Shown here: piece after piece, positions 21,201-33,200 of the stretch
How positions within the stretch are numbered: position 1 is the stretch's first letter
How the letters are laid out: each line of letters starts with the position of its first letter
Source of the DNA: Nipponacmea schrenckii
Taxonomy: Eukaryota > Mollusca > Gastropoda > Lottiidae
Reading direction: 5' to 3'
NCBI GenBank assembly: GCA_030562195.1
Contig: JAUJPP010000002.1
Location: 372,001 to 436,000, forward strand
Length of the DNA stretch: 64,000 nucleotides
Notes under the pieces: generated by a model
Told to the model about the DNA's origin: nothing
The model's input: only the letters and a program-made list of their open reading frames with translations
Databases searched by the model: none
Made by a program: the position numbers and the translations under genes

Positions 21201-24200
21201 ATTTTTTTATCACAACATGTTTTTCAAACATTTTTTCTTGTAACAAGAAATGAAATCACACCAACCTGCATCACATAAAGATTCTTTAACATCCACACCA
21301 GAATGAACCTGCATTAGAGGTGGTGGGTTGGCTCCAGCCCCCACAACTTCTAGAGTCATAAACAATGGAAACCAGTCTTGACTAGAGTGTATATTAGCAG
21401 CATTGGTTCGTAATAAATCATGTAAACCGAAGGCTACTTGTCGACTGATATTGTGAATAACGTCAGGTTTCATCATTAATAAGATACGTAATGATGTTAA
21501 AACTTGTGGTGCTATTTCTTCACGACGTAACAATCTAACAGCTAGTCTTAACAATCCTACCACAGCACGCTCAACTAAAAATGACTGTTCATTTGCATTC
21601 ACTATAATATTATAGAGGTGGTCACGTACAGCTTGCCATATCAATGACACACGATCCCTAAAATGGAAATAATAGATGTTAAAACTCAGTTTGTTTATAC
21701 AGCTTAAAACCCTGTATAACGTTATTTATTGGAAGTTACTGTACATGTAGCCTATATGGTATGGTTAAAATCTCATTTGTCATATATTTTTATGTTATAT
21801 GTGGTGATTTTAGGCTATTTACAACCATGCTAAGTTCTGATTAAAAGATCCGCACTTTTACGAGCTTTGGAAAGGTACCAATGAGTGAAAATGACCAAAA
21901 TATGTAATATAGTATGGAGTTTTAATCCATGAGGCCATGATATTTTGCCCAAAATGACCAATAAGATTCATACCAGGGCTGATTGATGTTGGCATCCTAT
22001 ATGCAGTGGACATGCACAGCTAGCATAGTCATGAAACACAAAATGACAATTATGCTAAAACCTTATGAGTACAAGTGATTCTAGGTTTATACACAGTAAA
22101 ATATTAAAATCCTTCTATATTCTTATGTTAGTGTTCCATTTAGACATATATACACCATTCCCAAAACATTTCAAGTAAAAAGTCTCACCTATTTTGAAGA
22201 ACTGTTTTTATCAACAACTCCAAGAAAAATACAGCTGCATCTTCATCAAATTGTGTTTGATCTTCGTTACCTTGACATGCCAGTATCAAAGCCTACAAAA
22301 ATGCAAATCACTTAGTCCAAATAGGTTAAAATAAACTGGAGACTCCAGTCTTGAGCCCAAATTGATGCCTTAACAGCGGGAAATTCGCACTCAAGATAAA
22401 CATCTTAAATGGTTGGATTCTATTTAAATAAGTTCCATGGAAATAAAATTTTACAAAACAAAAAGGTAGCAAAGACAATTTTAACAATCCTAGAAAAGAA
22501 ATCAAGAACCTGGGACCTGTTTCACAAAATTTTAACAAAGATACAATCAAGATTTTAAGAAATTTAGTAACCTGAAATAAAATTTTAGAGATTGACCAAT
22601 CTGACCATTGGAACATTAAAATCATCCTAAGTTAAGTTTTCGTGAAACAGGCTCCAGACTTTCCAGTAAAATAACAAAATATCCAAGACCATGTACTAAT
22701 AATATAATCCAGCTGTTACCTTAACTAATTCTTGTAAAGAATCTTCACGTAGAAATTTACTGTCCAATATCAATAAATCTATATGACAAGCTTCAATACA
22801 TTGCTGAGCCTGTTTAGCAGCATCCTGTTCTTCTAATGTTGGACCTTTCTGATTGGAAGCTTCTGATAGTGAGAAATAGGAATAAAAACTGCTGAATACA
22901 CCAGCTTCTGATCTGTAAACAAACAAAAACTTTCTTAGTTCACATTTCCATAGCAGATGTTAAACATAGTCTGCAGGCTATATCTAGAGGAAAGTCAAAG
23001 ATCTCATCATACCAAATTTCTTTCTAATAGTCTCAAGACTTCAGATCAAAACCATAATACATGGACATGTAGCACAATATATAACTTTTGTCACGAATTA
23101 GTGGTCTTGGATGAAATTGTCTAATCACTGTTATTAAAGTTTTACTAAAGCAGTTTAAATATTTGGTACCATGCACAATTTCTTATATCAACTAGTTCAC
23201 ATACCACTAAGCAGTATGTTAAATTAGAAAACATGTGTTATTATTACCTTTGATTAGTTGTGTTATCTTCTCTTATGATACATATTTTACCTGTAGGATC
23301 AGCAAAATCTTCCACCTATACAAAATGTAATAATTCAAATACAATACAACTACAATTTAATTTTCTATAGGAAAGGGCTCTATAGGTCAGATAAAAAAAT
23401 AGCCAATCAATCAGTTACATTTGATAGAAGCTTACTTTTCATTTACTGTAATTACTTACACATAGTCCATGGTTTTCTTGATTCTGCAACACTTAGGTTT
23501 GTAAAATAGGTATTACATTTCTAAGTCATAAAGCCATGCCTAATATTAAGTGCATGTACATGTACATGTATTACAGAATATTAGGCAAGAGACTTTCTTG
23601 TTGGATACGATTGTTTCTTGTAGCTCTTGGTCTTAAAGTTCATTGCAGTGAGCTTACAACATACTGAAGCAACTATCAATATCAAGACAGGTTAAAGAAC
23701 ATGGTGTCATTCTACCAATATTTTGAACAAGAAAATATCCTTTCTGAGGTACATGTAGCATAGATGATATTTTTCTGACATTTTTATTGTTTTATCTTAC
23801 CTCGATCATAGTTTGTGGTAATAATTTAGCTCTATACAACTGTAACATACAATCTAGTATGTTTTTCCATCCTTCACGTAATATATCACCATGTCGATGT
23901 GCTAGAGCAAACACAGTTCTAGCAGCGAGCTGAGCTTTAAAATTACTTCCAAAGGATACAGGTATGTTTTCTGGTGCCTGGAAAAGATCAGCAATTGTCT
24001 TATTGTGGTCTGAATTAGTCTTTTCTTAAAGAGTTACTTCCCTTTGCCATTATTAGTCAAGAAGAGTTGTCTGTCCCTCTTGTCATGTGACATCAAAGCC
24101 TTGAGAGGGGCCATCAGTCAAAAATGAATAAACCTTGTCCGAGTATATTGGTCAATCATTGATAATGATCTGGACATGAGCAATTGAACCGACAATACAA

Positions 24201-27200
24201 TATCACATTCAAATGATATGAAACGGGTTATGATACAAATATGACAAATATTATATTCTATCTTACCTCAACAGAACTGAGTAATGTTGTAAATTTACAT
24301 AAAGATATTCCTAAATTATCAAAAACATCACTAATACCATAATGGGCTGATATCATTGCACATTTCCTACAAATGAGAGAGAAAAATTTCACTTTCCTAA
24401 ATGAACACAATGTCATCACATAATTATTTCCAAATATTTGTCAGTTCATATTGGGCAGACATATTGTTTGGCTAGACATATGATCTGGGCAGACGGACAA
24501 AAATTTTATCTTGCTTCCAGATGGATTGAAAACTTTGACAGACGCTACTTTTACAGACCCGTTACTAGGACATCACAAATATGGAAGTAAACAGAAATGG
24601 AAATTTAACCTTTGTGACAATGGATTGCATTTTTCAGATGTTTTCATTCATCTGTTTTAAATCAAGACGCCAATAAACTGAACTCTGAACAAGCAGAAGT
24701 GACCAATCAATCTATACAAACCTGCTGGCTGGTAATAAATTGATATCAGAATGTCTCGCTCATTTCATATGCATTTGTGATCACTACAGTTCTACACTCA
24801 CCTAAATCCAGAGATAGCTTTCTGTATCATAGCCTCATCACCACTCTTATCAAAAACAAAACTTAACGCAGCCACTGTCGGACCCCAAATCAATGTAAAT
24901 ATCTCATGATCAAATAGTCCTGTAGGAGCATGGATATATACACCTTCTTTAGTAGCTCCACGCTTTAATGATTGCTGCAAACAGATAAAAAAAAACTAAA
25001 TATTCTCCAAATTCAATTTCAAATTAACATCATAGTCAACAAAAAAATGGTGGTTTATTTCTACATGAGGCACTCATTTGGTCAAAAAGTTCAACTGCAT
25101 TATAGAATTATTTGTTCAAAACTTATTGTGTTAAGTCTACAACTACACTAGGCTTCTTGAATAGACATTCTTTCATTCACAATCATACCTTCCATATGTA
25201 ATTCTCTTTAACTAGTCCTGTCTGTTCAGCTGGCATCACAATCTCATCATTTCTGAATAAAAAAAACCACATTTGATAAATAAAACACATAATGCATTGA
25301 ATATAGGAGGTTTATTTGTTAATAGTCTTTGAACACGTAATTGCTTTCCAGTCCAAAATCTAAAATTTAAAAACATCAATCATGTGGGAATCTTATTCAT
25401 TTACTGTAAAGTGGGATCTCATGTTTAATTCAAAATTTAATTTTAATTTAAAACTCTTTAAATTTTGAACTTACTTGATGGCATTATATATTTCTTCTAA
25501 CATATCTTCATCAAAATCATTTCCACCATTAGTTTTAGTTAAATTCTTTCTGAATTCCTAACAAGATACAATCATTATTATTAAATATAATGAACATAAT
25601 TTCAGGTGCCATAAAATAGATCTCATGCTAGTAAACAAATAGTAGAAGTACAGTTTGAAATTCAATTACTGGAATCTATGTAAGCCAGAAGGCAATGGCA
25701 ATGAAATTACTGTGAGAAAATAAACTTACTGCGAAAGACATGGGAGTGGTTTGTCTTCTGACATTATGATTATGTTGATCAACATTTAACATTATTACAG
25801 CATAAGCTAAAGTAAATGCAGCATCCACATTAGCAAAAGGTTCACCATTAGATATCTACAATATACAGTTTACAATTTACAATCATTCAGTTAAAAATTT
25901 GATTGGTATGATTTATTGAAGTTATGAAAGCTGATGTCATGTTTGTTTCAAATGTGGGTAAAGTGGTACCAAATTTTTACTTCAATTTTGGCAAACATCT
26001 TGTTAATATATAATTGACCTTCCCCTTAATTTGGCACAGTGAATTGATTTCTTTCTATGAGAAACAACGGATGAACATTAAAATAGGGAAAATCTAATTA
26101 CCGTCCAATGTTCGGCGAAATGCTCTAATAAATAAGATATAACAGGAGCTTCACCAGGTAAACGGAATGCTTCTAAATATTGTCTTAATGATTCATCTAC
26201 TCTTTGATCTTCAAAATTAAACGACCTGAAACATATAAATAATAATGACTTAATATTGAGTGTTTGAGTTTAACAGCAGTAAAGTATACATGCTTGATCA
26301 AAGGAAAATCATCCCAGATCTCAACTAGTTTCCAGGCCATGCCTAATGAAGCCATGTATATGCTCAATCTTTAGCTAACATTAGTTGGGCCAAGAAGATT
26401 TTTCGTTCACTGCATACAAATAGTAATTTGGACCAAATCCTAATACCAACTATGTTCCTAAATTTTGTTATTTCTATTCTATTCTCAGTCCGGGATTGAT
26501 AAGCCTTACTTTATGAAGTTGATACAATTATTGTGCAACGTTGTAAATTTGCATTACTAAACAGCAAACAAATACATACTTGACGTAAGCCAACAATATG
26601 GCAGCATTTTTTCGGTTGGCTATATATTCTCCAATCATCTTCTTATCTAAACGTGGATTTTCACGTAAAAATGTCACTACTTCTTGAACATCTAATGGCG
26701 TTCTTAGAAGACCTTGTTCTTGTAGGAAAGCTATTCCTTTTGCTGGTTTGATATTAAACTGTTCTGTACCAGTATGATATAACTGAAAATATTCAATACT
26801 TAATTCTTAAGCCTGGTTCACATTGATAAAACCTGGTTTAAAACTCTGATTTTTGGGGAAGTTTCCCTTTGAATATAATTTAAATGACATTCAAGAAATT
26901 GAGGGTTACTATAACAAGGAACACAAGGGAATAAATCATGGAATTATACACTTCTTTAATAACAAACACATAACCTGGTTTAAAGAAGTGTGTTATAGCA
27001 TAATTTATTCCCTGGTGTTCCTAGTTATATTTCTTTTGAATATTGTGTTGACACTGTATATACAGCCATCAAGGAAATCTGAGTATGTGTTAATGTATTC
27101 CCTGTCTATTGTTCTGATTGTCAAATTGTAGTGCAGGTCAGCAAAACAAAATTCCTGGTGGACCTAAAACGAGGTTGACTCGATTCGCCGCCTTCTTATT

Positions 27201-30200
27201 CCAGAAGATCTCTTCTGTCCGCTCGATTTGTCCCATTCCTCTTCTGGAAGGTCTTCTGGGTCTTCCAAGTCGGAGATGGAAGAGACAGAAGACATAATGG
27301 TGTCCGTTAGCAAAATAGCATTCAAGTGCAGCGAGTGTGGTGTGTGTCTGCTTCTCACTCCATTGACCTTACCGGAAGACACTTCCGGACCTGACCGGAA
27401 GACACTTCCGGAAGAATATCTTCCGATTCTAGAAGCTGCAAATTGAGTTCGCCTCTGGTCATATTGACTAATCACAAGGTGTATGAAAAACCACAAAATG
27501 TACAGAAAGAGCTACATACCCTTTTCTTATGTTTGATAGCAGCTATCTCTTCTGAAGTTTTAATTCTTGAGTGTGTTTTCATTCTATTAGGTTTAATTTG
27601 AGGTCCTTTCCTACTTTCTTTAGCTGCTTTATTTACATCTAGAAACAGAAATAGTCAGTTAGCTCTCAAGAGAGAAATAGTGTTGGAATCTCTATATTGA
27701 TTCTTGAAACCCCTTTGATTTTTCAAATGAACTCTTCTAAACATATATAATCTGTTTCACATTGACTTAAATAGAACAGTTAATTGAGAATAAAAGGGGT
27801 AATAAAATAAACTGCAATTATGAATATGCTTGATGCCTTGTTAACAGATAGCTGGTCAACAAAACAGATTGTAAATAAAATAGTGTTGTTTTTCTATGTC
27901 TGATATTTCTATGTTTCACTCACAAAATGGTTTGTGATATTACTTAAAAAGAGTTGAGATAAAAGGGATCATGCCATACCAACCTAATGTTAAGTCTGAT
28001 TTCTTGAGGAGATTTTGAGCCATACCATAACCTGTAGAGGGAGGTCCGATATGATTAACATCTGAATCACCATCTGAACTACTAGTAGATACTTCATTTC
28101 TTGTTTTACCTACAATGATTACAACACGTCATCAATTAAAAGAGTAGAGTACCAATGTTGTTTATATTCAAATACCTAGTTTGTCATTTATTGAAAAGAT
28201 TATAAAGAAATATGAGAAAAAGCTTAAGAAATATCATTTAACATTTATCAACAGAGAAAATAGGCTTAAAACTTCTCTCTCAGAAATTAGTAACTGGACA
28301 CAATTTTATGGATAACAATTTTATTATCATTGCTTGATAAAGAAGAGAGTGTCCTTGCAAAATAAAATTGTGTCCAGATGAGAGCATCCTTGTCGCAAGT
28401 TATTGAATAAAGTTATGGTTATTCATAAAATTGTGTCCAGTTACTGTATCTACCAATTACTAATGCTACATAATGAAGTCAGAAATGAGTGAAGGTAAAA
28501 ATTTATCTACCCAAAGTAGTAAATTATTCAATTTCAATGAATTTGTCGGTATTACAGAATGTCAATTAACTATTTGAAAGAAGATGGGATCTTTCACTTC
28601 TATGCCAAGCTGACATAACCATGATTAAACTACTTTCAAACTAAAACAAATGCTTGCCTAGCAAGATACGCCCAGTTTAAAATATATTTTCTGTTTAAAC
28701 ACAGGCTGAAACTCTAAGATTATTGAGGCTAATCCAACATCTCATAACTAAAATGTAAGCGTATAAAAAAGATAGTCTATGGCTCACCTTCTGTTTTCTC
28801 ATCAGGTTTCTCAGGATTATCTAACTGTGTTTTACTAGAACTAATAATACGACTATGACAATGTTGTTCTATACTGTCTACCATAGTTAATAATACATCT
28901 AATGATAGTAGATGTGTTGTAAATAAACCAGATACAGGGAAAGCATTCTACAATAAATATATAACATAAAAGTTAATAATCAAATACCAATTACACAGTA
29001 TCACGCAATTTGATTGGCTAACAGCAGTCACAGTTTGGTCTAATTTAGACTGAATAAATAAACAACTATCTTTACCTTTGATATTAATTTAGTGATATCA
29101 TCTAATAGATTAGAACAATATAAATCACAATCATAGTTTAAATATAACTCAGTCACCAAGCCTGGTATTCTCCATAGCTGTATCAACCATTCTAATGCCA
29201 CTTCTTTAGTTTCATCATGGGAAACTTTAGGTGATTCTGATACTATAATATCAGCTAGTTTAGTCAGAAATATCTGTAAGAAATCAAAAATTATTCTTTC
29301 AAAAAATCATAGTGCAATATCATTATGCATTTATTTGCAAATGTGAAATATCTTAGAAAAAGTTATAAATTATTGAATAAAATGAAGTTTTAAAGTTACT
29401 TTTCTTCAACTGCAATGCCATGCAGTGTGCAATGAGAAAGATGACCTGACAGAAGCATTTCAAATTAGACTGTAAAGGAGTTATTATATGCTATGTGCAC
29501 AACCATTGGCACAGTCACAGTATGATTCTCACATAATCAACCAACTTACTAAGTTAACAGCAGGTAGCAAACTGAGCATTCACTGCTCATATGCATTGAT
29601 CAAAGATCAGAAATTTTGTTAATATCTGAACTGTTAATAAGACTTGAAGAATCACTTAAAATATATATTGAGCTTGAAAATGCGACCTCACCTCCAATTG
29701 GAATTTTAAATGACCTCTCATAGATTCAAACAATAAAAAACAAACTCTTAATGATGCAGCAAACAAAGACAATCTATCCATGGATAAAATCTGAAAATAG
29801 AAGTAGACTTTTCTCACGCTCTGCAGCTAATTTATCATAGTCTCATTTGGCTCTGCAATTTAATATCAGGGATATCTGAGCCCCACAGTTAAATAATCCC
29901 TTGTCTACAATTAATGCAATTAATAAATTAGATGCCTTTTCTGCCCTTTTTCATTTCTTTTTAAAGGGCTACTGCCTCTTAGCATGAAAATAAAACTTTA
30001 GTTCTCAAGAATGCTTAATATGAGTGTATATTCATCAGGGAACTTACCTGGTGTCATAAAGTAACATAATCTCTTAAATCTTGAAAACTCGCAAAACTAT
30101 GTCATGTTTGAAAAATGCTTAATCTATTTATTAAGCGTTTTTCAATAATCAAAAGCATCTATATGGATAATTACTTCGTTTTTTGGATGATAATTAATTT

Positions 30201-33200
30201 TTTTTGTTATTTATGGTAGCAGGTATATTTACTGATGAATAGAGCTCTTACTGACCGAACTTAAAATTTTAAATTTTATATTCATTCTACGACCTATTAT
30301 CCCTTTAATAAATATCAACAATCAGAAAAATTCATTAGAAAAAAATTTCATTAACACTTACCAATAACAAATTTTTACAAGTTTCATCTTTAATTAAATA
30401 CAATAAACTATTAAAAGAACTAATATGGTCAGCCCCTACTTCTAGAGCTACAGTTATCAAACTTAATCCCATATGTATCATGACATCTGTATTATGTCTA
30501 TCTAACGGATTACACAGAGATACAACAAATCTTAATAACTCTCTAACACATGGTAAGCCATAGGGAATCAAAGGTCCACTTCCTAGAATACAAAACAGAT
30601 TATTTTTAATAATAATAATAATAATTTCTTTATTGGGTTATCAATTAGGACTAAGCCTTTCTAACATCGAGCCCTTAATGTAAATAATCATTAAATAAAG
30701 AACTGGATATCAATTGATTAATTGTTTTCATAGTTGATTACTCTTCATATTATTTTAACTTAGAAATCTTCAGAGAATAAATCCCAGAACAGTGAAACAT
30801 ATCTTACCTTCTTTATGTTGATAATGTGGCTGAGTAAACCGAATTCCTCTAGGATTAACAAAATCACCATCATTTACTGAGGCAGTATCAACAGAATGTA
30901 CTGATTCATTATCATCACAATTCTCACTGACTTCTGAGATCTCTGTTTCACTGGACGATTTCTATAAATACACAAAGTGAATTCATTCAACCACCTAATG
31001 CTAATTTTGTTGTTCAACTCACAAATGAGTTCTACTGTTCTCGTGGGGTTGATATTCTCCAACATGTTCTTCTGGGGTCGATGTATTGAGGGATGATTCG
31101 GATAAGGAGATTAAGGCTCAAGTAGCCACCTATCTCCTAAGGTAGATAATTCATATACATGCAGGATATATATTTAAGACCACAATAAAGTGATGTGTTA
31201 CACTATGATATTACAATATGACACTACCAGCCAGTCCTACGAAAAACTCTTGTCATTGGTCTTTTTCAGATTATTCATTTACAGCTGGGTCAACTGGAAT
31301 CTGAGTGAAGATGACTTTCACTTGCTGATCGAAATAGGAACCCACAACTGCCATTACCTAAGTCAATCCATAAACTAAGAGGCTTACCTTTAATTGAGGA
31401 TCATCAGGAGCTGTAAGAGTTACCATTGGTAACTTTTGATCATCATCTTGTGATAGGGTATCTATGGTTTTTGGCTGATCATTTGTTGGTGTGTCATCGT
31501 TCTGTTCAGTGTTCTGGTCTGAATCTGCAGGTACAGCATCAACATCTGGATCTGTATCTGTTGGCTGCTCTGATGTTGGTGTTCTGTCTTGTATATCTGT
31601 AGCAGCCTAATAAAGCAAGAGTTAATGTTAACAAATAATCTATTAAGTTTGACTTTGGTTCTATTTTGTAAAATTTTTTCTTTTAAACTTTTGTGTGTAT
31701 CTACATGAATATATATAAAATGCTAGAAATCTCTTTACATATCCAACAGATTCATTAAATAGTTTACCTTTGAAATTAATATGATATTACCTGAAAACTC
31801 TCCTGTATATCAATAACACCTAAATCAGAAGATACAGGAGTAGTAGCTATTCTATCTGTTGTAACATATTCAAAACTGTTAGATTCTGGATTCTGACTAC
31901 CATCTGAGTTCTGTTCTACATTCTCTTCTACTAATCTATCAGATTTATCTTGTACTGGAGTAGATTGGTTTGATTTCTTATTCCTTGGTTTTGGTGATCT
32001 TTTTCTTTTACCCAATCTGGAGGGATCAACACCACCTGCTCTCATTTTTAACTAGAATCACACAAAAGCAAACACAATCAAATTTGCTGCAATTAAACTC
32101 AATGCACAACACATATGTTGTATCACACAAGGGGTATCAACTTAACAAACTAGTTTTACCAAACAAAGATGTATACAATATAACTTTACATCAAAATAAG
32201 ATGATCAAAATAAGTTTGACAAAATCACGAATTGAAGTTTCTAGCAAGAACAAAACACGAAAGCAGTTAGTTTTAGGACATTTTATCAACAATAAATCAC
32301 TTGCAAGTTCATTCGTTTAGAATAATTACAGTTAATTTAACTTAGAAGCATTTTATCCCTTATGCAACACCAAGCACTTATGGAACTCCTGACCCCCACG
32401 TTTTCAAGCTTTCATCCAGCCCAAAAAAATATTACCTTTTTCATGATGGCACTCCATTTTGGATCTTCTTTAAAGACTGGTAATCTAGTAAATAATAACT
32501 GTACCATATCCATCAATGTATGTTCTGCTGACTTCCTTAAAAACTCTACAAGCAAAAAGAAAACTTTACATGAACAGTTTATGTTCTCGAACATCATTTG
32601 TCAATCTCAGTATGTTACAGGACTACTGAGGATAGTTAATTAATCAATCTCAATAACCTGCAGGACTACTGAGGATAGTTAATTAATCAATCTCAATAAC
32701 CTGCAGGACTACTGAGGATAGTGAATTAATCAATCTCAATAACTTACAGGACTTCTGAGCATAGTTAGTCAATCTCAATAACTTACAGGACTACTGAGGA
32801 TAGTTAGTCAATCTCAATAACTTACAGGACTACTGAGGATAGTTAGTCAATCTCAATAACTTACAGGACTACTGAGGATAGTTAGTCAATCATCAATAAC
32901 TCAGGACTACTGAGGATAGGTTAATCAATCCCAATAACTTACAGGCTACTGAGGATAGTTAGTCAATCTCAATAACTTACAGGACTACTGAGGATAGTTA
33001 GTCAATCTCAATAACTTACAGGACTACTGAGGATAGTTAGTCAATCTCAATAACTTACAGGACTACTGAGGATAGTTAGTCAATCTCAGTAACTTACAGG
33101 ACTACTGAGGAATTAGTCAATCTCAATAACTTACAGACTACTGAGGATAGTTAGTCAATCTCAATAACTTACAGGACTACTGAGGATAGTTAGTCAATCT

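Noticed and set aside
21210..21265. Extension of the GBF1 exon beyond 21266
   Set aside because: The residues after DAG do not match the family, whereas splicing to 20705 restores the conserved GAQSDSE.
27372..27468. Nested ORF as an alternative GBF1 exon
   Set aside because: The exon bounded by the visible acceptor and donor is 95 nt and would shift the frame between two phase-0 exons.
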